This document shows, one piece after another, positions 31,301 through 39,825 of a stretch of DNA of 64,000 nt. This DNA comes from a virus. The position numbers and the translations under genes are program-made. The stretch's first letter is position 1; each line of letters begins with the position of its first letter. The stretch covers positions 1-64,000 of the IMG/VR virus record IMGVR_UViG_3300024348_000028. One strand, given 5' to 3'. Below the pieces are notes generated by a model. It saw nothing but the letters and a program-made list of their open reading frames with translations. It did no database searches and was not told the DNA's origin.

Positions 31301-31868
31301 CTGCTAATGACTTATAACCTCTTCTGGCGTTATCAATTACATCAAACCACCTACTACCAAAACCATCATACTTAAATGATTCATTTGATTTATAGTTTCC
31401 ATTTGCATCTTTAACAAATAAAGGATTTTCAAATTCAAATACACTATTTATTTTTTCGGCAGCTTCATTTTGTTGCTTATAAAAACCATCTTGTATATTG
31501 TTTATGCCGTTTACTGCATCATCTGATGCAAAGTCAGAAGGCAGTCCTTGTTGCTTTTTGTTTGAGTATGAGTCATATACTTTAGTTTCTGCATCATAAA
31601 TAATATCAGAAATTTCAGCACCCTTTTTTTGAATATTATATTCTAATACTCTTGGAAGGATATTACCAGCTACCTCAAATGCTTTTGCTCCAACACCATA
31701 CCAATCAAAAGCACTAGTATCAATACCACCAATCATTTCTCTTGGAGCGGCCATAGATACTTCACCTTCTTTTACAAAGGTAGCTCCTGCAATTTGTTCC
31801 TGAACTTTTGGTGCTTGTATATTTACTTGGTCTGGATTAATTATAAAATTATTTGGTGTTGGGGGCAT
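28371..31868 (-). CDS. internal virion protein with C-terminal GH24 lysozyme domain, 1165 aa
   Basis: The C-terminal ~150 residues are a phage-lysozyme (GH24) domain: ISEFEGMKTEAYWDDTGKVW then TIGKGTT supply the catalytic Glu, Asp and Thr, and later NPNQQAALISFAYNMKNG and GLARRRKAEADLW match the family. It should cut peptidoglycan glycan strands during DNA entry, as the transglycosylase of T7 gp16 does. The first ~1000 residues are a helical, Gln/Asn-rich virion part with no other recognised domain. AAGGAGAT precedes the start. It lies between the 351-aa and 3542-aa proteins, so the hydrolase sits on a different internal protein than the giant one. Lysis at the end of infection is a less likely role for so large a protein. 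Confidence 0.88.
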   Translation of the reverse strand: MPPTPNNFIINPDQVNIQAPKVQEQIAGATFVKEGEVSMAAPREMIGGIDTSAFDWYGVGAKAFEVAGNILPRVLEYNIQKKGAEISDIIYDAETKVYDSYSNKKQQGLPSDFASDDAVNGINNIQDGFYKQQNEAAEKINSVFEFENPLFVKDANGNYKSNESFKYDGFGSRWFDVIDNARRGYKSLAEAGERVQRDALLTMNEQMNLANAFNNGKLGKIQPTDAQKKYNQVVDQNEPGLKQILLPKEQADLLQDKSLIIQQDPNTGITLVDNNRFMELPEDIRKQQYAQYVQEYYPQAGIQVPDQFKRLATALASAPSLGTENPKTFDMFYHIAPQISDESFEYMQTQDSNISEEGMNRLRIIRYLSRNTNKSSGEVLQLVSKTNLETMGALTKAMSTRTSLSQQAGVSGIGSKYTSLENSYSSFFIDQLKTSGLNITQDNLNQTLRENRDIREAYMSGLSFYITPDQELNKDEREKVSQNIIVSSLLTPSTYTIKGVDANNNPRFTRTGLVSPNSIFRPEPTKRTLQQLKQNQLLPKSIKESLNDGSTGELKLGYASQLAMTNLEGDVSGYTGVIASSIDESFFQQRTLFPVDKLQRLVSTIRIERTNPSTGQTYDAGPNKATIYKLAFASSDQVLTKFNGGVRPQTEEEIQRSFYAAMEAIPTADQWGWTPNLSESKGAYRNKTMGEARVDMVLTSIPLYNKDGVGELLTDSTVIPIEMKNGRSFINPVNGQSMSFFSDIKDESGAIDIYGPASDFNVWANSLQSGTNPNQIKLTTSPKTVQNQIDYFVAPKTKDELVGEIKDSLLKTPNRNTSKDSIFVGQDSSMDTIAEFRMALQSEMPFLVKNAQQNMGLNQQQAVELYSALLTDETSAALFEKAKGKQFIVTLADVTLSTKQFLNNAQTNVPNLPPIDSSNNDILKGIQDRITITPTKLMAQAIEQAEIKKQETTPQTKMEWNYDTLSWEKVPVVKEQTFTSDPNFKYGGAIGMIRDFFTGEKTQKETSPGSVGEKPYINLISEFEGMKTEAYWDDTGKVWTIGKGTTTYRNGTPVKKGDKISKEEADNLMQDFVDTKIIPRLSETIPTWNEMNPNQQAALISFAYNMKNGQNFYGRKGFETLTKAVSSVDNFKDVPTALLLYNKTGGKKSKGLARRRKAEADLWSK

Positions 31869-32904
31869 TTACATCTCCTTGAAATAAATCTTTATATTGA
31901 TTTAAAGCCATATATAAAGTTTTCATTATATCCTTTTCGTTTTTTACACGACCGCTGTTAATTTCTCCCATCATACCTCTCTCAATTAGAGTTTGATATT
32001 CTGGTTTTGCAAACATAGAAAAAGCCTCATTCCACTTATCTGGTGTTAATGAACCAGTTTCAAGCATATTGGCAGCAACACCTTCTGATGCTTTATTGTC
32101 TAAGTTTATTTTAGCTCGTTGATTTGCAACATTAGTTTTAACAAAGTTTTTAATAAACTCTGGTGCTAGCTCATCAACCATAAGTTGTTCATCTGTATTT
32201 GGAGTTCCATATGGATCTTGTGGAAACACTTGAGATCTATCTTCCAAATCAAAAGCTGGAGTAAAAGCACCATCTTTATTTGCTACACCAAAGCGTCCGT
32301 TTATTGCATTAGATACATCTAAAAGATTCATTCTTTCTAGTTTTAATAAATCTTCAATATGAGCATCTTCTGATACATCGGGATCTAATTCTTTAGGAGT
32401 CAGTTGTTTAAGTCTTTTACTAAGATCATCTTTATAAACTTGCTTTGCTTTATTAAGATTAATATCTGCGTTTCTAGTTGAGAAGTTTTGAAGATCATCT
32501 TTAAATTCTTCTACCATCCACTTTGGCCATCTTGAAACTTTATCTCTTAAGAAATGTTCTTTTTCAGTTGGACTTTGAAACATTTCCATTTCTCTTTCTG
32601 TTCTAGAAATAAGTTCTTCTTTAGCTTTGGATTCTCCGTCTGGGTGTAACTCAAGATACTTTTTCCAATACTGTTCTTTTATTTTATCTGTTGGTAATGG
32701 AAGTTCTTTTGTTGCTTGTAACCAAGTATTAAAAAACTCTTGTTTATTATTTGGGTACATTTGTTTAATACTGGCTTCAATTTTTTCTAGTTTGTTTTTA
32801 GTTTGGTCAGCTCTTATATCTGAAAATCTTTTACTATTAGTTTTTCCAGTATAAGTTGTACCTTCAGCTATTTGTTGTAGTTTGTTTAATTTATCAGTAT
32901 TCAT
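31849..32904 (-). CDS. internal virion-like protein, 351 aa
   Basis: I start it at the ATG at 32904 (MNTDKLNKLQQIAEGTTYTG) with AGAGAGAT upstream rather than the longer frame to 32964. It is highly charged and helical (KEELISRTEREMEMFQSPTEKEHFLRDKVSRWP) without cysteine or membrane segments. Its place between the gp14-like protein and the lysozyme-bearing internal protein suggests a component of the ejected core, comparable to part of T7 gp15. It overlaps the next gene by 20 bases. Similarity to a named family is not visible. Confidence 0.75.
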   Translation of the reverse strand: MNTDKLNKLQQIAEGTTYTGKTNSKRFSDIRADQTKNKLEKIEASIKQMYPNNKQEFFNTWLQATKELPLPTDKIKEQYWKKYLELHPDGESKAKEELISRTEREMEMFQSPTEKEHFLRDKVSRWPKWMVEEFKDDLQNFSTRNADINLNKAKQVYKDDLSKRLKQLTPKELDPDVSEDAHIEDLLKLERMNLLDVSNAINGRFGVANKDGAFTPAFDLEDRSQVFPQDPYGTPNTDEQLMVDELAPEFIKNFVKTNVANQRAKINLDNKASEGVAANMLETGSLTPDKWNEAFSMFAKPEYQTLIERGMMGEINSGRVKNEKDIMKTLYMALNQYKDLFQGDVNAPNTK

Positions 32905-32915
32905 TTTATCTCTCT

Positions 32916-33653
32916 TTATGCTGCGCCCATAGCACTTCCACCGATAGATGAAGCATTGCCCCAATCAGTTATACTCTCACCAAGACTACCACTAGGACCG
33001 CCACCACTACCTTTACCGTATAATAGACCAGCTGTAATACCAGCTTGTAGGCCACTAAGAGCACCGCTAGCAAGAATCTGTCCAGTATTGTTTGCACTAA
33101 TCATTCCATCATAACCGGGTAAATAAGTCTGTAGTTCTTGATAATTAAAATCTCTTTGTGCTAGTTTATTTTGATAACTAGTTTGAATATCTCTCATTTG
33201 ATTCATTCTATTTACTCTGAGATTTGCCATATTAACTGTAGCGTTTTCAAGATTTTGTCTTAATAATGCTCTGGCTGTTCCTGAAGATGCTGATATATTT
33301 CTACCGCTTACACTAGATAGTAATGCTGAGTTTACTTGGTTTGTTTGTTTACTAAATTGACCTTTTGCATTATCATAACCAAGTTCTGTATAAACTTCTT
33401 GAATTGCTCGTTCGCTAAGCGCGGTTCTTTCAATTGCTTTATTATTAATTGCTTTAGCTAAATTAGCTTTTTCAATATTACGATTATTTGCTTGAATTTG
33501 AGATTTTCTTTGGAAATTAGCGTTTTGTGCAATTAATTGTTGTTGCATTGCTTGGGCTTGTGCTTGATTAGAAGCACCCAAACCCTGCATTAAGCTTTGA
33601 CCAATAGACAAAGCAGCCATTCCACCACCAACTGCTAATGTTGCATATGACAT
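32916..33653 (-). CDS. T7 gp14-like internal virion protein, 245 aa
   Basis: Ala/Gln/Asn-rich protein with an N-terminal hydrophobic glycine segment (MSYATLAVGGGMAALSIGQS), a long helical middle (QAQAMQQQLIAQNANFQRKSQIQANNRNIEKANLAKAI), a segment LLSSVSGRNISASSGTARALL that is characteristic of this family, and a Gly/Ala/Ser-rich C-terminus that could cross a membrane (ILASGALSGLQAGITAGLLYG). T7 gp14 enters the cell envelope at the start of infection to form the outer-membrane part of the DNA channel. Order and composition support the call. Confidence 0.82.
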   Translation of the reverse strand: MSYATLAVGGGMAALSIGQSLMQGLGASNQAQAQAMQQQLIAQNANFQRKSQIQANNRNIEKANLAKAINNKAIERTALSERAIQEVYTELGYDNAKGQFSKQTNQVNSALLSSVSGRNISASSGTARALLRQNLENATVNMANLRVNRMNQMRDIQTSYQNKLAQRDFNYQELQTYLPGYDGMISANNTGQILASGALSGLQAGITAGLLYGKGSGGGPSGSLGESITDWGNASSIGGSAMGAA

Positions 33654-33655
33654 TA

Positions 33656-34114
33656 TTAATTTCCTTTATCAATAAGTATTGTATTCTTTTTTATTTTTTC
33701 TGTCTGTAGTTTTTCAATTTCACTTGTAAATTCTTTTTCAGCTTCTTCAACACTAGTTTTGTTTGTGTGTATTAGCGTAGTCCAATATGTATCAGCATGG
33801 GCTATTCCAGCTCTCTTTGCACCCCGTATAGCAGGGATAACATGATAACCAGTAAAGCGTTGTGGACCATCGTTTGTAGTGACTGTTATATCACCACTTA
33901 TAATACAGATATTATCTATATTTGAAAAAGCACCAGTAATTAGAGTACCTGCTGGTATAAAAATTGTTCTTGAATACATAGATCCAAATATAAGACCTTC
34001 TGTTTGTAGAAATACTTGTGGCATATCTGAAGCAATTTTTTCCAACTCAGTTACTTTTTGATTATTAATTCTTTGTAGTTCTTCTTTATCAACTATTGGG
34101 AGTATATCTGTCAC
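33656..34114 (-). CDS. cupin-like hypothetical protein, 152 aa
   Basis: Starts with GTG at 34114, overlapping the terminase stop (GTGA) and preceded by AGGAGA. The middle (residues about 35-115) is a run of beta strands: GSMYSRTIFIPAGTLITGA then IDNICIISGDITVTTNDGP then FTGYHVIPAIRGAKRAGIA, a layout typical of a single cupin barrel. Metal-binding histidines of classic cupins are mostly missing. It lies between terminase and internal virion proteins; related small proteins occur at this place in other aquatic podoviruses. Function unknown. Confidence 0.75.
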   Translation of the reverse strand: MTDILPIVDKEELQRINNQKVTELEKIASDMPQVFLQTEGLIFGSMYSRTIFIPAGTLITGAFSNIDNICIISGDITVTTNDGPQRFTGYHVIPAIRGAKRAGIAHADTYWTTLIHTNKTSVEEAEKEFTSEIEKLQTEKIKKNTILIDKGN

Positions 34115-35799
34115 CTTCTAAATCTCCTTTTTATGATGCTTGGATATAGTTTTTGGTTAATATTTGGATTGCCATTAACTATTAAAGCACCACTTACTCT
34201 TTCTCCAAGTAATCCTAAAGATCTTTTATTACTCATCCAATCTTTAATCTGCTGTTTATATTCTTCTTTTTTATTCTTTTGTATTTGAGAATCAGCATCA
34301 ATTGATAAAGAATCTTGCCAATAGGCTACAGCACTAGCTAAAATATCTACTCTATCGTCATGCTTAAGACTTCCACGACGCTCTGTTATTCTTGTTATTT
34401 GTTTTTGATTTTCTTGATTCTTAATAGCTTTGGTATTAAAAATTAATTTATGTACTGCCATTATTGGTTCAAGAACTCTAATAATTCTTTGCTCTTTATT
34501 TCCAGTAACTTTAAAATCTTCTATTGCTACTTGTCCACAGATCTCAGAAACGACTGGCCTTAGTAAATTACAATACATAGCATCACCAAAGTTAGCTTCA
34601 ACTCTAATTAGATTAATATCATATTGATAAGCTAACTTAGCAATCTTCTTTAATAAGGCTTCTTCGTATCCTCCTTGCAAACCAAGCAATTCATGTACGA
34701 TGACATAGCCATTGACAAATGACGCAATGCAAATAGCCGTTTCATCTGATCCACGGCCACTAGGGTCAATAAACATTGCAGTCTGCATATACGGTATAAA
34801 ATTAGGGCTAATCCATTGTGGTTCATATAGTAGATCTCCTGAAATACCAAACGATTCAATTTGTTTCTTTGGAGTACGCTTTTCCCAAGTAATCTTTTCA
34901 GGGAATACTTCAGGATTAACATCAATAACTATTAAATCTTCTAACTTAAGGGGATACTTAGCTCTATCACTAAGGGTAGGATCTAATTTGTAGTGAAGTG
35001 CAAATAATCTTGGACCAATCTTAGCTTCTCTAGACTTAAGTACATCTATAGGGAATCTCTCTGGTTGTGTTGATTCTCCTACTTCTAGCTCCAACTTTAG
35101 GATATATTCTGCACAGTTATCTATTTCACCCGGAACATCTGGATTTGGCATAACTGCTGGAAACTTTATAATAGGATAAGAGTTAGATAATTTAAGATAA
35201 ATACTATCTGTTGATTGATATGTTCCTAGAATACGAATACAACCATCTGGTGTATTGTTTCTAATTTGTTCTAACTCAGCCAACTTATTTAAAAGTTTTT
35301 CTCTTGCTGAAGGAGTATCTGCGTTTTCTTCAATCTCAACATCGTCTACAATAATATCGTCGGCGTGGCTACCAGTTATCTGACCAGTAATACCTCTAGC
35401 ATAGCAAGATAAATCCTGACCGAATACTGTACGACAACCAATATTAAAACCGAATGCACTATCTTTATCAAACTCTTTTGGTTTAAGATGGTTGCAGTAT
35501 GGAACAACTTCTAGGATTTGTCTTACCTGAGCAATAAAGTTAATTGCTCTTAAAGTTGTTGCAGAGATAACCATAATAGTTCTATCTGGATTTGTTAGTA
35601 ATCTCCAACTAGCAAAGCAAGCATTGATTACAGATTTACCTGCACCACGACCAGCCTGTAATTGGAAGTCTCTTGGTCCAGTTTGCATTAGATCTGCCAT
35701 AGCGTATTGTAATGGTGTTGGCTCTCCAAGACCTAAGTACTTAAAACAGGCCCATAGGTGGTTTCTAAAGTCTTCAACCATTTCTTGTGGTGCTTGCAT
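34111..35799 (-). CDS. terminase large subunit (T7 gp19-like)
   Basis: DNA packaging motor ATPase and nuclease, 562 residues. Walker A is QAGRGAGKSV near residue 50; the Walker B strand is DDIIVDDVEIEE near 150; the C-terminal nuclease carries MFIDPSGRGSDETAI near 340 and later Asp residues including KHDDRVDILASAVAYW near 480. Length and order match T7 gp19 (586 aa). The start has TGGAGGA upstream. The small subunit is encoded 50 bases upstream, as expected. Confidence 0.96.
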   Translation of the reverse strand: MQAPQEMVEDFRNHLWACFKYLGLGEPTPLQYAMADLMQTGPRDFQLQAGRGAGKSVINACFASWRLLTNPDRTIMVISATTLRAINFIAQVRQILEVVPYCNHLKPKEFDKDSAFGFNIGCRTVFGQDLSCYARGITGQITGSHADDIIVDDVEIEENADTPSAREKLLNKLAELEQIRNNTPDGCIRILGTYQSTDSIYLKLSNSYPIIKFPAVMPNPDVPGEIDNCAEYILKLELEVGESTQPERFPIDVLKSREAKIGPRLFALHYKLDPTLSDRAKYPLKLEDLIVIDVNPEVFPEKITWEKRTPKKQIESFGISGDLLYEPQWISPNFIPYMQTAMFIDPSGRGSDETAICIASFVNGYVIVHELLGLQGGYEEALLKKIAKLAYQYDINLIRVEANFGDAMYCNLLRPVVSEICGQVAIEDFKVTGNKEQRIIRVLEPIMAVHKLIFNTKAIKNQENQKQITRITERRGSLKHDDRVDILASAVAYWQDSLSIDADSQIQKNKKEEYKQQIKDWMSNKRSLGLLGERVSGALIVNGNPNINQKLYPSIIKRRFRR

Positions 35800-35848
35800 A
35801 CATCCTCCATAATAAGAACTACAACAATTATGTCATAGTTCCTTGTTA

Positions 35849-36079
35849 TCAGCCATTGGCTGCTTTAAATTTAAATGGAGCCTTGGAAGCCATCTTAGCT
35901 TCTAGCTCATCTAGCGTAGCATGGGAGATACCATCCAGTACCTCCCTATTGTCGTTTATAAGCCCTCTGATGACCGTATAAAGCCCCGGAGTACATCGGG
36001 TGGGGTCATCTAGGTCTAAGAGCAGCTGGCTCAGTAAACGGTCGTTAAGGCGTTTAATGAGATCATTGTTATCGGACAT
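35849..36079 (-). CDS. terminase small subunit (T7 gp18-like)
   Basis: Starts MSDNNDLIKRLNDRLLSQLL at 36079, AAAGGCT upstream. The segment LLLDLDDPTRCTPGLYTVIRGLIND matches the ADLSDHERRSPQLYNAI region of T7 gp18. The 76-residue length is close to gp18's 89. It recognises concatemer DNA and feeds it to the large subunit encoded downstream. Confidence 0.88.
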   Translation of the reverse strand: MSDNNDLIKRLNDRLLSQLLLDLDDPTRCTPGLYTVIRGLINDNREVLDGISHATLDELEAKMASKAPFKFKAANG

Positions 36080-36081
36080 AT

Positions 36082-36192
36082 TCAGCCTTTGATCCAAGTC
36101 TTGATCTTATCAACACTTACAATATGACCAGCTACATAACCAGCAAATAACATAAAGCAACCAAACCAAACACTTCCTAAAAATGATTCCAT
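36082..36192 (-). CDS. tiny membrane protein, holin candidate, 36 aa
   Basis: ATG at 36192 with AAGGAG upstream and stop three bases before the small terminase start. It reads MESFLGSVWFGCFMLFAGYV then AGHIVSVDKIKTWIKG: one membrane span (residues 6-24) and a short basic tail. T7 places its holin (gp17.5) directly before gp18, so position suggests a holin or holin-like peptide, but it is about half the size of gp17.5. Other membrane candidates lie at 39803-40539. Confidence 0.55.
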   Translation of the reverse strand: MESFLGSVWFGCFMLFAGYVAGHIVSVDKIKTWIKG

Positions 36193-36193
36193 A

Positions 36194-36355
36194 TTATTCT
36201 CCTTCTACAAAAGATTTATTAACATAAGACCACCCAGTACTTACTGGGGAATCTTCAGATAGTTCTACTAACTCAAAGTTTCCACCTAAATCAATAAAAC
36301 CAATTATAACATTTATTACTTTATTTGTTTCTTTATTAACTATTGCATATCTCAT
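36194..36355 (-). CDS. hypothetical protein, 53 aa
   Basis: Reads MRYAIVNKETNKVINVIIGF then IDLGGNFELVELSEDSPVSTGWSYVNKSF. The pattern (VNxETxKVxNVI ... GxxYV) resembles short proteins encoded behind tail fibre genes in many phages, some of which act with fibre assembly, but this is not certain. ATGA overlap with the Gly-rich gene upstream. Confidence 0.7.
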   Translation of the reverse strand: MRYAIVNKETNKVINVIIGFIDLGGNFELVELSEDSPVSTGWSYVNKSFVEGE

Positions 36356-37383
36356 AATAGTGTGATTATTTTACAATAACCATTTCCTCCTCTTCCTCCA
36401 GCCCCACCAGTAGCGTTTCCACCACCTATGTTTCCACAAGCACCGCCACCGCCTCCTCCACCACCTCGCCATCCTTCACCACCAGCACCCGCTACTAAAG
36501 CACCAGCAGAAGAGTTAGACCTAGCTCCTCCTCCACCGCCACCGTAACCAGCACCTTCTTGGGCATTGAATAAAAGATTATCATTTGTATAACCAGTTGA
36601 TCCATAGTAACCTGTTGTCATAATATCATATGGAGCAGATCCACCATCAATATAGGTTGTGCTTGTATCTGGGAATGTTCCGGCAGTTCCGGCAGTTCCG
36701 TTGGCGTTTCCTGATCTACCACCACCGCCACCACCGCTAGTGTCTGGATTAGAGCCTAAAGCTCCCTGTGCTCCGTTAAACGCGGTTCCTGCTGTTATGG
36801 ATATCCCACCGCCTCCACCGCCACCCGGACCAGTTAGACCCGGAATAGCGGGATTTGTAGCAGCAGCAGTAATAGATGAAGCACCACCAGCACCAGAAAC
36901 AAAACCGTTAAAGCCTCTAGTTGCTCCACCGGACGCAGCAGCAGTAGTACCACCAACTCCAGCTAAACCAGCTCTAGCATAAAAACCATATACAGTTGGG
37001 TTATTAAAGTTAGCAGCAAAACCCGGTGGCCTACCAAAAACACTTTCTCCACCGTTAGACCCGGTATTTCCGTTTGTGTTTGCTCCACCAGAACCACCGT
37101 TTCCACCAGCTCCAATAAGAACTTCACAAAGATCTGGTAAAAGAGAAGCTGGATAAAACATCCAACCACCAGAGCCACCAGAGCCACCACCCCCACCTGA
37201 AGCAGCAGATGTTCTATTTTGTCTTCCATGACCACCACCACCTCCACCTCCCGCTCCAACCATATATACCCAAACTAATTTAGCACCTTTTGGTTTTCTC
37301 CAGAATCCAGTAGAATCAAATTCTTGAATATTAATACCCTCATTTGGGCTTTGAGAAGGAAAACCAAAAAAGCCTAAGTTCAT
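36352..37383 (-). CDS. glycine-rich tail fibre tip / adhesin-like protein, 343 aa
   Basis: After an N-terminal beta segment (FDSTGFWRKPKGAKLVWVYM) the protein consists largely of Gly-rich blocks (GAGGGGGGGHG, GGGGGSGGSGG and others), interrupted by short conserved beta strands, and ends GGRGGNGYCKIITLL. This is the plan of phage Gly-rich adhesins built from packed polyglycine-II helices, in which variable loops between Gly runs touch the receptor. It is encoded among tail fibre genes, which fits a receptor-binding role. The simple repeats make it prone to recombination. Confidence 0.78.
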   Translation of the reverse strand: MNLGFFGFPSQSPNEGINIQEFDSTGFWRKPKGAKLVWVYMVGAGGGGGGGHGRQNRTSAASGGGGGSGGSGGWMFYPASLLPDLCEVLIGAGGNGGSGGANTNGNTGSNGGESVFGRPPGFAANFNNPTVYGFYARAGLAGVGGTTAAASGGATRGFNGFVSGAGGASSITAAATNPAIPGLTGPGGGGGGGISITAGTAFNGAQGALGSNPDTSGGGGGGRSGNANGTAGTAGTFPDTSTTYIDGGSAPYDIMTTGYYGSTGYTNDNLLFNAQEGAGYGGGGGGARSNSSAGALVAGAGGEGWRGGGGGGGGACGNIGGGNATGGAGGRGGNGYCKIITLL

Positions 37384-37805
37384 AGTGTACCGCTTTCGAC
37401 AACAATATTAAAAGTTTCTGAAATATTTGTAGATGCATACAAGTTTGTTGCATTGCTACTGACTGTACCGGGCAATACTAAACCAACTAGTTCAGGTACT
37501 TCTGCTCTAAATGGTGGAGTAGTACCAGCAGTTGCTGTAATAGCAGGAATAACTCTTTCAACCAATAATCTTTTTGTAGTTCCACCGTCTGTTGAAATGA
37601 ATATTCTTACTGCATTAGCCAATGTTGTTGCTGTACCACAAATAGTAATTCTTAAAATTCTTTTACCAATTCCAGCAGCAGATGCTGAAGATGGACCTGC
37701 ACATATTAGTGTGGTTGTGGATGGTGCTGTTCTACTAGTGTCGGCTGTAGTTACTTGAGAAACTTCAATAACTGGAGTAGAAACATATTGTGCTGTTGTA
37801 GCCAT
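37380..37805 (-). CDS. hypothetical structural protein, 141 aa
   Basis: Thr/Ala/Ser-rich beta protein (MATTAQYVSTPVIEVSQVTT), with RIFISTDGGTTKRLLVERVIPAITATAG in the middle. It resembles small tail- or fibre-associated beta sandwich proteins. It overlaps the Gly-rich adhesin start by four bases and follows the 422-aa protein directly, so it is in the fibre module. No named family recognised. Confidence 0.7.
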   Translation of the reverse strand: MATTAQYVSTPVIEVSQVTTADTSRTAPSTTTLICAGPSSASAAGIGKRILRITICGTATTLANAVRIFISTDGGTTKRLLVERVIPAITATAGTTPPFRAEVPELVGLVLPGTVSSNATNLYASTNISETFNIVVESGTL

Positions 37806-39074
37806 TTAAATTATTCCTTTATCAAATAATAAGTAATCTAATCTTGGTTGTATATTTAATGCTTCAATAGATTTATTTACCCATTGAGATGTTGATGAAT
37901 CATAACTTAATAAATCATTATTAGTAACACTAGTAATTGTAACATCACCAAAGTCATCAATAACAGAATAAGAAACACCGCCACCACCAATATTTGCAGT
38001 ATTTCTAAATAAACCTGATGCAATAAACTTAGCATTACTTGTGTTATCTAAAGCAGTTGCGTTTCCTCTTACAATTAAATAACCAAGAAATACACCTTGA
38101 GTTGCTGTTGAATCATTTTCAGAGAAAGTTTCATATTGAATATTTGCTTGAGCTGATTCAATCGAATTATATAACTGCCTTCCATAATAAGAACCCATAA
38201 CTAAAGGTTGATTTGGAAGAGCAAATAATCTTTGTACTGTGTATTGACCACCAGATACCGAGTTTAAAGTACCTGTTCCATCATCCCATTTAGTTGGATC
38301 TATTGCTGAATTAACAACTGTAGTAAACCCACCAGAACCATTTCTATACCAACGATATACGGTTGTTACTGGATTTGCATTTGTATCTGTAACAATATTA
38401 GGATTATTTGGATCTGTTGGATAGTTTCTACCAAGTGCATACGATTTACCAGTACTTTTATTTACTTGAAGATTAGCACCATTTGCTGATATTTCATATC
38501 CAGATAATTTTAATGGACCGAATGCTCTAATAAACGGGTCCATTTGAGATGGTTGTCCATATGAAACATGTGGATATGCTTTTGCAATATTAATAGTTGC
38601 TCTATCTGGATGTACTAAAGCACCTAGTGGAATCTGTGCTTCATATTGTGTATCTGTCCAGCTATTTGATTGTTGTACAATAGTACCACTAGAGTTTATT
38701 GAAATCCAAGTTTCATCAGTACTTGCTAAGTTTGTTAAAGTAATTCCTGTTTGTGCTGCCCAAGTTACATTTGTTACAGTTGGGTTTGGCATTGCAGTAA
38801 GAGTAGCCCCAGTACTAACGATCATGCCAGCACCAGCAGTAAGGTCAAATTTACTAGGATCACTAGCGTTAATACTAACTAGACCACCATATAGAATGCC
38901 TGTTTGTAAGTTCTCTATAAGACGATCATTTGGAACTCCATCCCAATTACCATAAAAGTTAACAGCAGTTACATCTCCAGTAGTGGTTGTATAATTACCA
39001 GAAGAATCTATAAGATCTACTGGTGGGTGGTTTATAGAAAAACCAGCTCTTCCATTAAATTTTTGAATAGCCAT
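37806..39074 (-). CDS. tail fibre-associated hypothetical protein, 422 aa
   Basis: Begins MAIQKFNGRAGFSINHPPVD and has a beta-rich body (LIENLQTGILYGGLVSINAS, TAGAGMIVSTGA, WRYRNGSGG-like turns). The LxxGxxISxxxxxxxFDLxAGxGxIV pattern is typical of phage base or fibre proteins with a coat-like trimeric region. Encoded between the 246-aa and 141-aa structural proteins. A virion location is likely; the exact role is not known. Confidence 0.72.
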   Translation of the reverse strand: MAIQKFNGRAGFSINHPPVDLIDSSGNYTTTTGDVTAVNFYGNWDGVPNDRLIENLQTGILYGGLVSINASDPSKFDLTAGAGMIVSTGATLTAMPNPTVTNVTWAAQTGITLTNLASTDETWISINSSGTIVQQSNSWTDTQYEAQIPLGALVHPDRATINIAKAYPHVSYGQPSQMDPFIRAFGPLKLSGYEISANGANLQVNKSTGKSYALGRNYPTDPNNPNIVTDTNANPVTTVYRWYRNGSGGFTTVVNSAIDPTKWDDGTGTLNSVSGGQYTVQRLFALPNQPLVMGSYYGRQLYNSIESAQANIQYETFSENDSTATQGVFLGYLIVRGNATALDNTSNAKFIASGLFRNTANIGGGGVSYSVIDDFGDVTITSVTNNDLLSYDSSTSQWVNKSIEALNIQPRLDYLLFDKGII

Positions 39075-39084
39075 ATATTATTCC

Positions 39085-39825
39085 TTATTCAATTGCAATA
39101 TAACCAGTACTCCACTGTTTATCAATACCAAGTGTACATAAAGCGGTAACTCTATGAAACATTCTTGATGTTAATAAAGGAGCAACACGCAATTCAAACA
39201 TTTTATCTACAGAATCATAAACAACGCTATAGACTGCAAAATCAGAAACTGAAGTATATGTATTTCCATACTCTACAAAATTAACTGAAGGTGTTTGAGT
39301 TATACCATATGCTTCATAGTCGTGATTTAAAGCTGCTAATATTTTTGTAATTTTTCTTTTTGTTAGTTTTGTTGGTAAGGTAGAACCAGTAGTATTTCCT
39401 ACTTCTGTTTGAATAGTAAACTCAATACAACCAATAACATTATAATCATTGGTTGCTAGGTTTCCTTCATATAAAGGAAATTGCATTATAGGAACAACTG
39501 TTGTGCTTCCAGTTAATAGGTTTGCGGTTACAATTTTAGAGGTTGTATCTATCTTTATTGTATTAATAACAGGTTCGTTTATTTCTGGTTCATTTATTGT
39601 TGGAGTTGTCCCAAATATTAAACTACCAGATCCAGATTCATCTGTAATAATTGCCGCTAGTTCTGCTGAAGTAGTAGCACCAAACTGACCCAAAGAGTTT
39701 TCTTTATTAGCAAATCCAGAAAGATTTTCTTCTTTAAGATTATGTATTACTCCAGTAGTATTTCTTTTTAGAATACCACGGTCTGCTGAGTGTTGTCCAA
39801 TATCAATCGGTCTTTTTCCCGGCAT
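39085..39825 (-). CDS. tail fibre-associated hypothetical protein, 246 aa
   Basis: Starts MPGKRPIDIGQHSADRGILK at 39825, AAAGGAAA upstream; the 31 codons further up overlap the lipoprotein gene and have no ribosome site. The N-terminal part (NKENSLGQFGATTSAELAAIITDESGSGSLIFGT) is the sequence often seen in marine phage fibre proteins just before the variable region. The rest is beta-rich. Probably a fibre or adhesin subunit. Confidence 0.7.
   Translation of the reverse strand: MPGKRPIDIGQHSADRGILKRNTTGVIHNLKEENLSGFANKENSLGQFGATTSAELAAIITDESGSGSLIFGTTPTINEPEINEPVINTIKIDTTSKIVTANLLTGSTTVVPIMQFPLYEGNLATNDYNVIGCIEFTIQTEVGNTTGSTLPTKLTKRKITKILAALNHDYEAYGITQTPSVNFVEYGNTYTSVSDFAVYSVVYDSVDKMFELRVAPLLTSRMFHRVTALCTLGIDKQWSTGYIAIE

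Noticed and set aside
35090-35110. TAGCTCCAAC inside the terminase gene as a fifth copy of the stop-codon hairpin
   Set aside because: It lies in the middle of a coding frame with no flanking stem, so it is probably chance.
36659-36982. Proline-rich plus-strand frame opposite the Gly-rich adhesin
   Set aside because: It is the antisense shadow of glycine codons (GGN read as CCN) and has no ribosome site.
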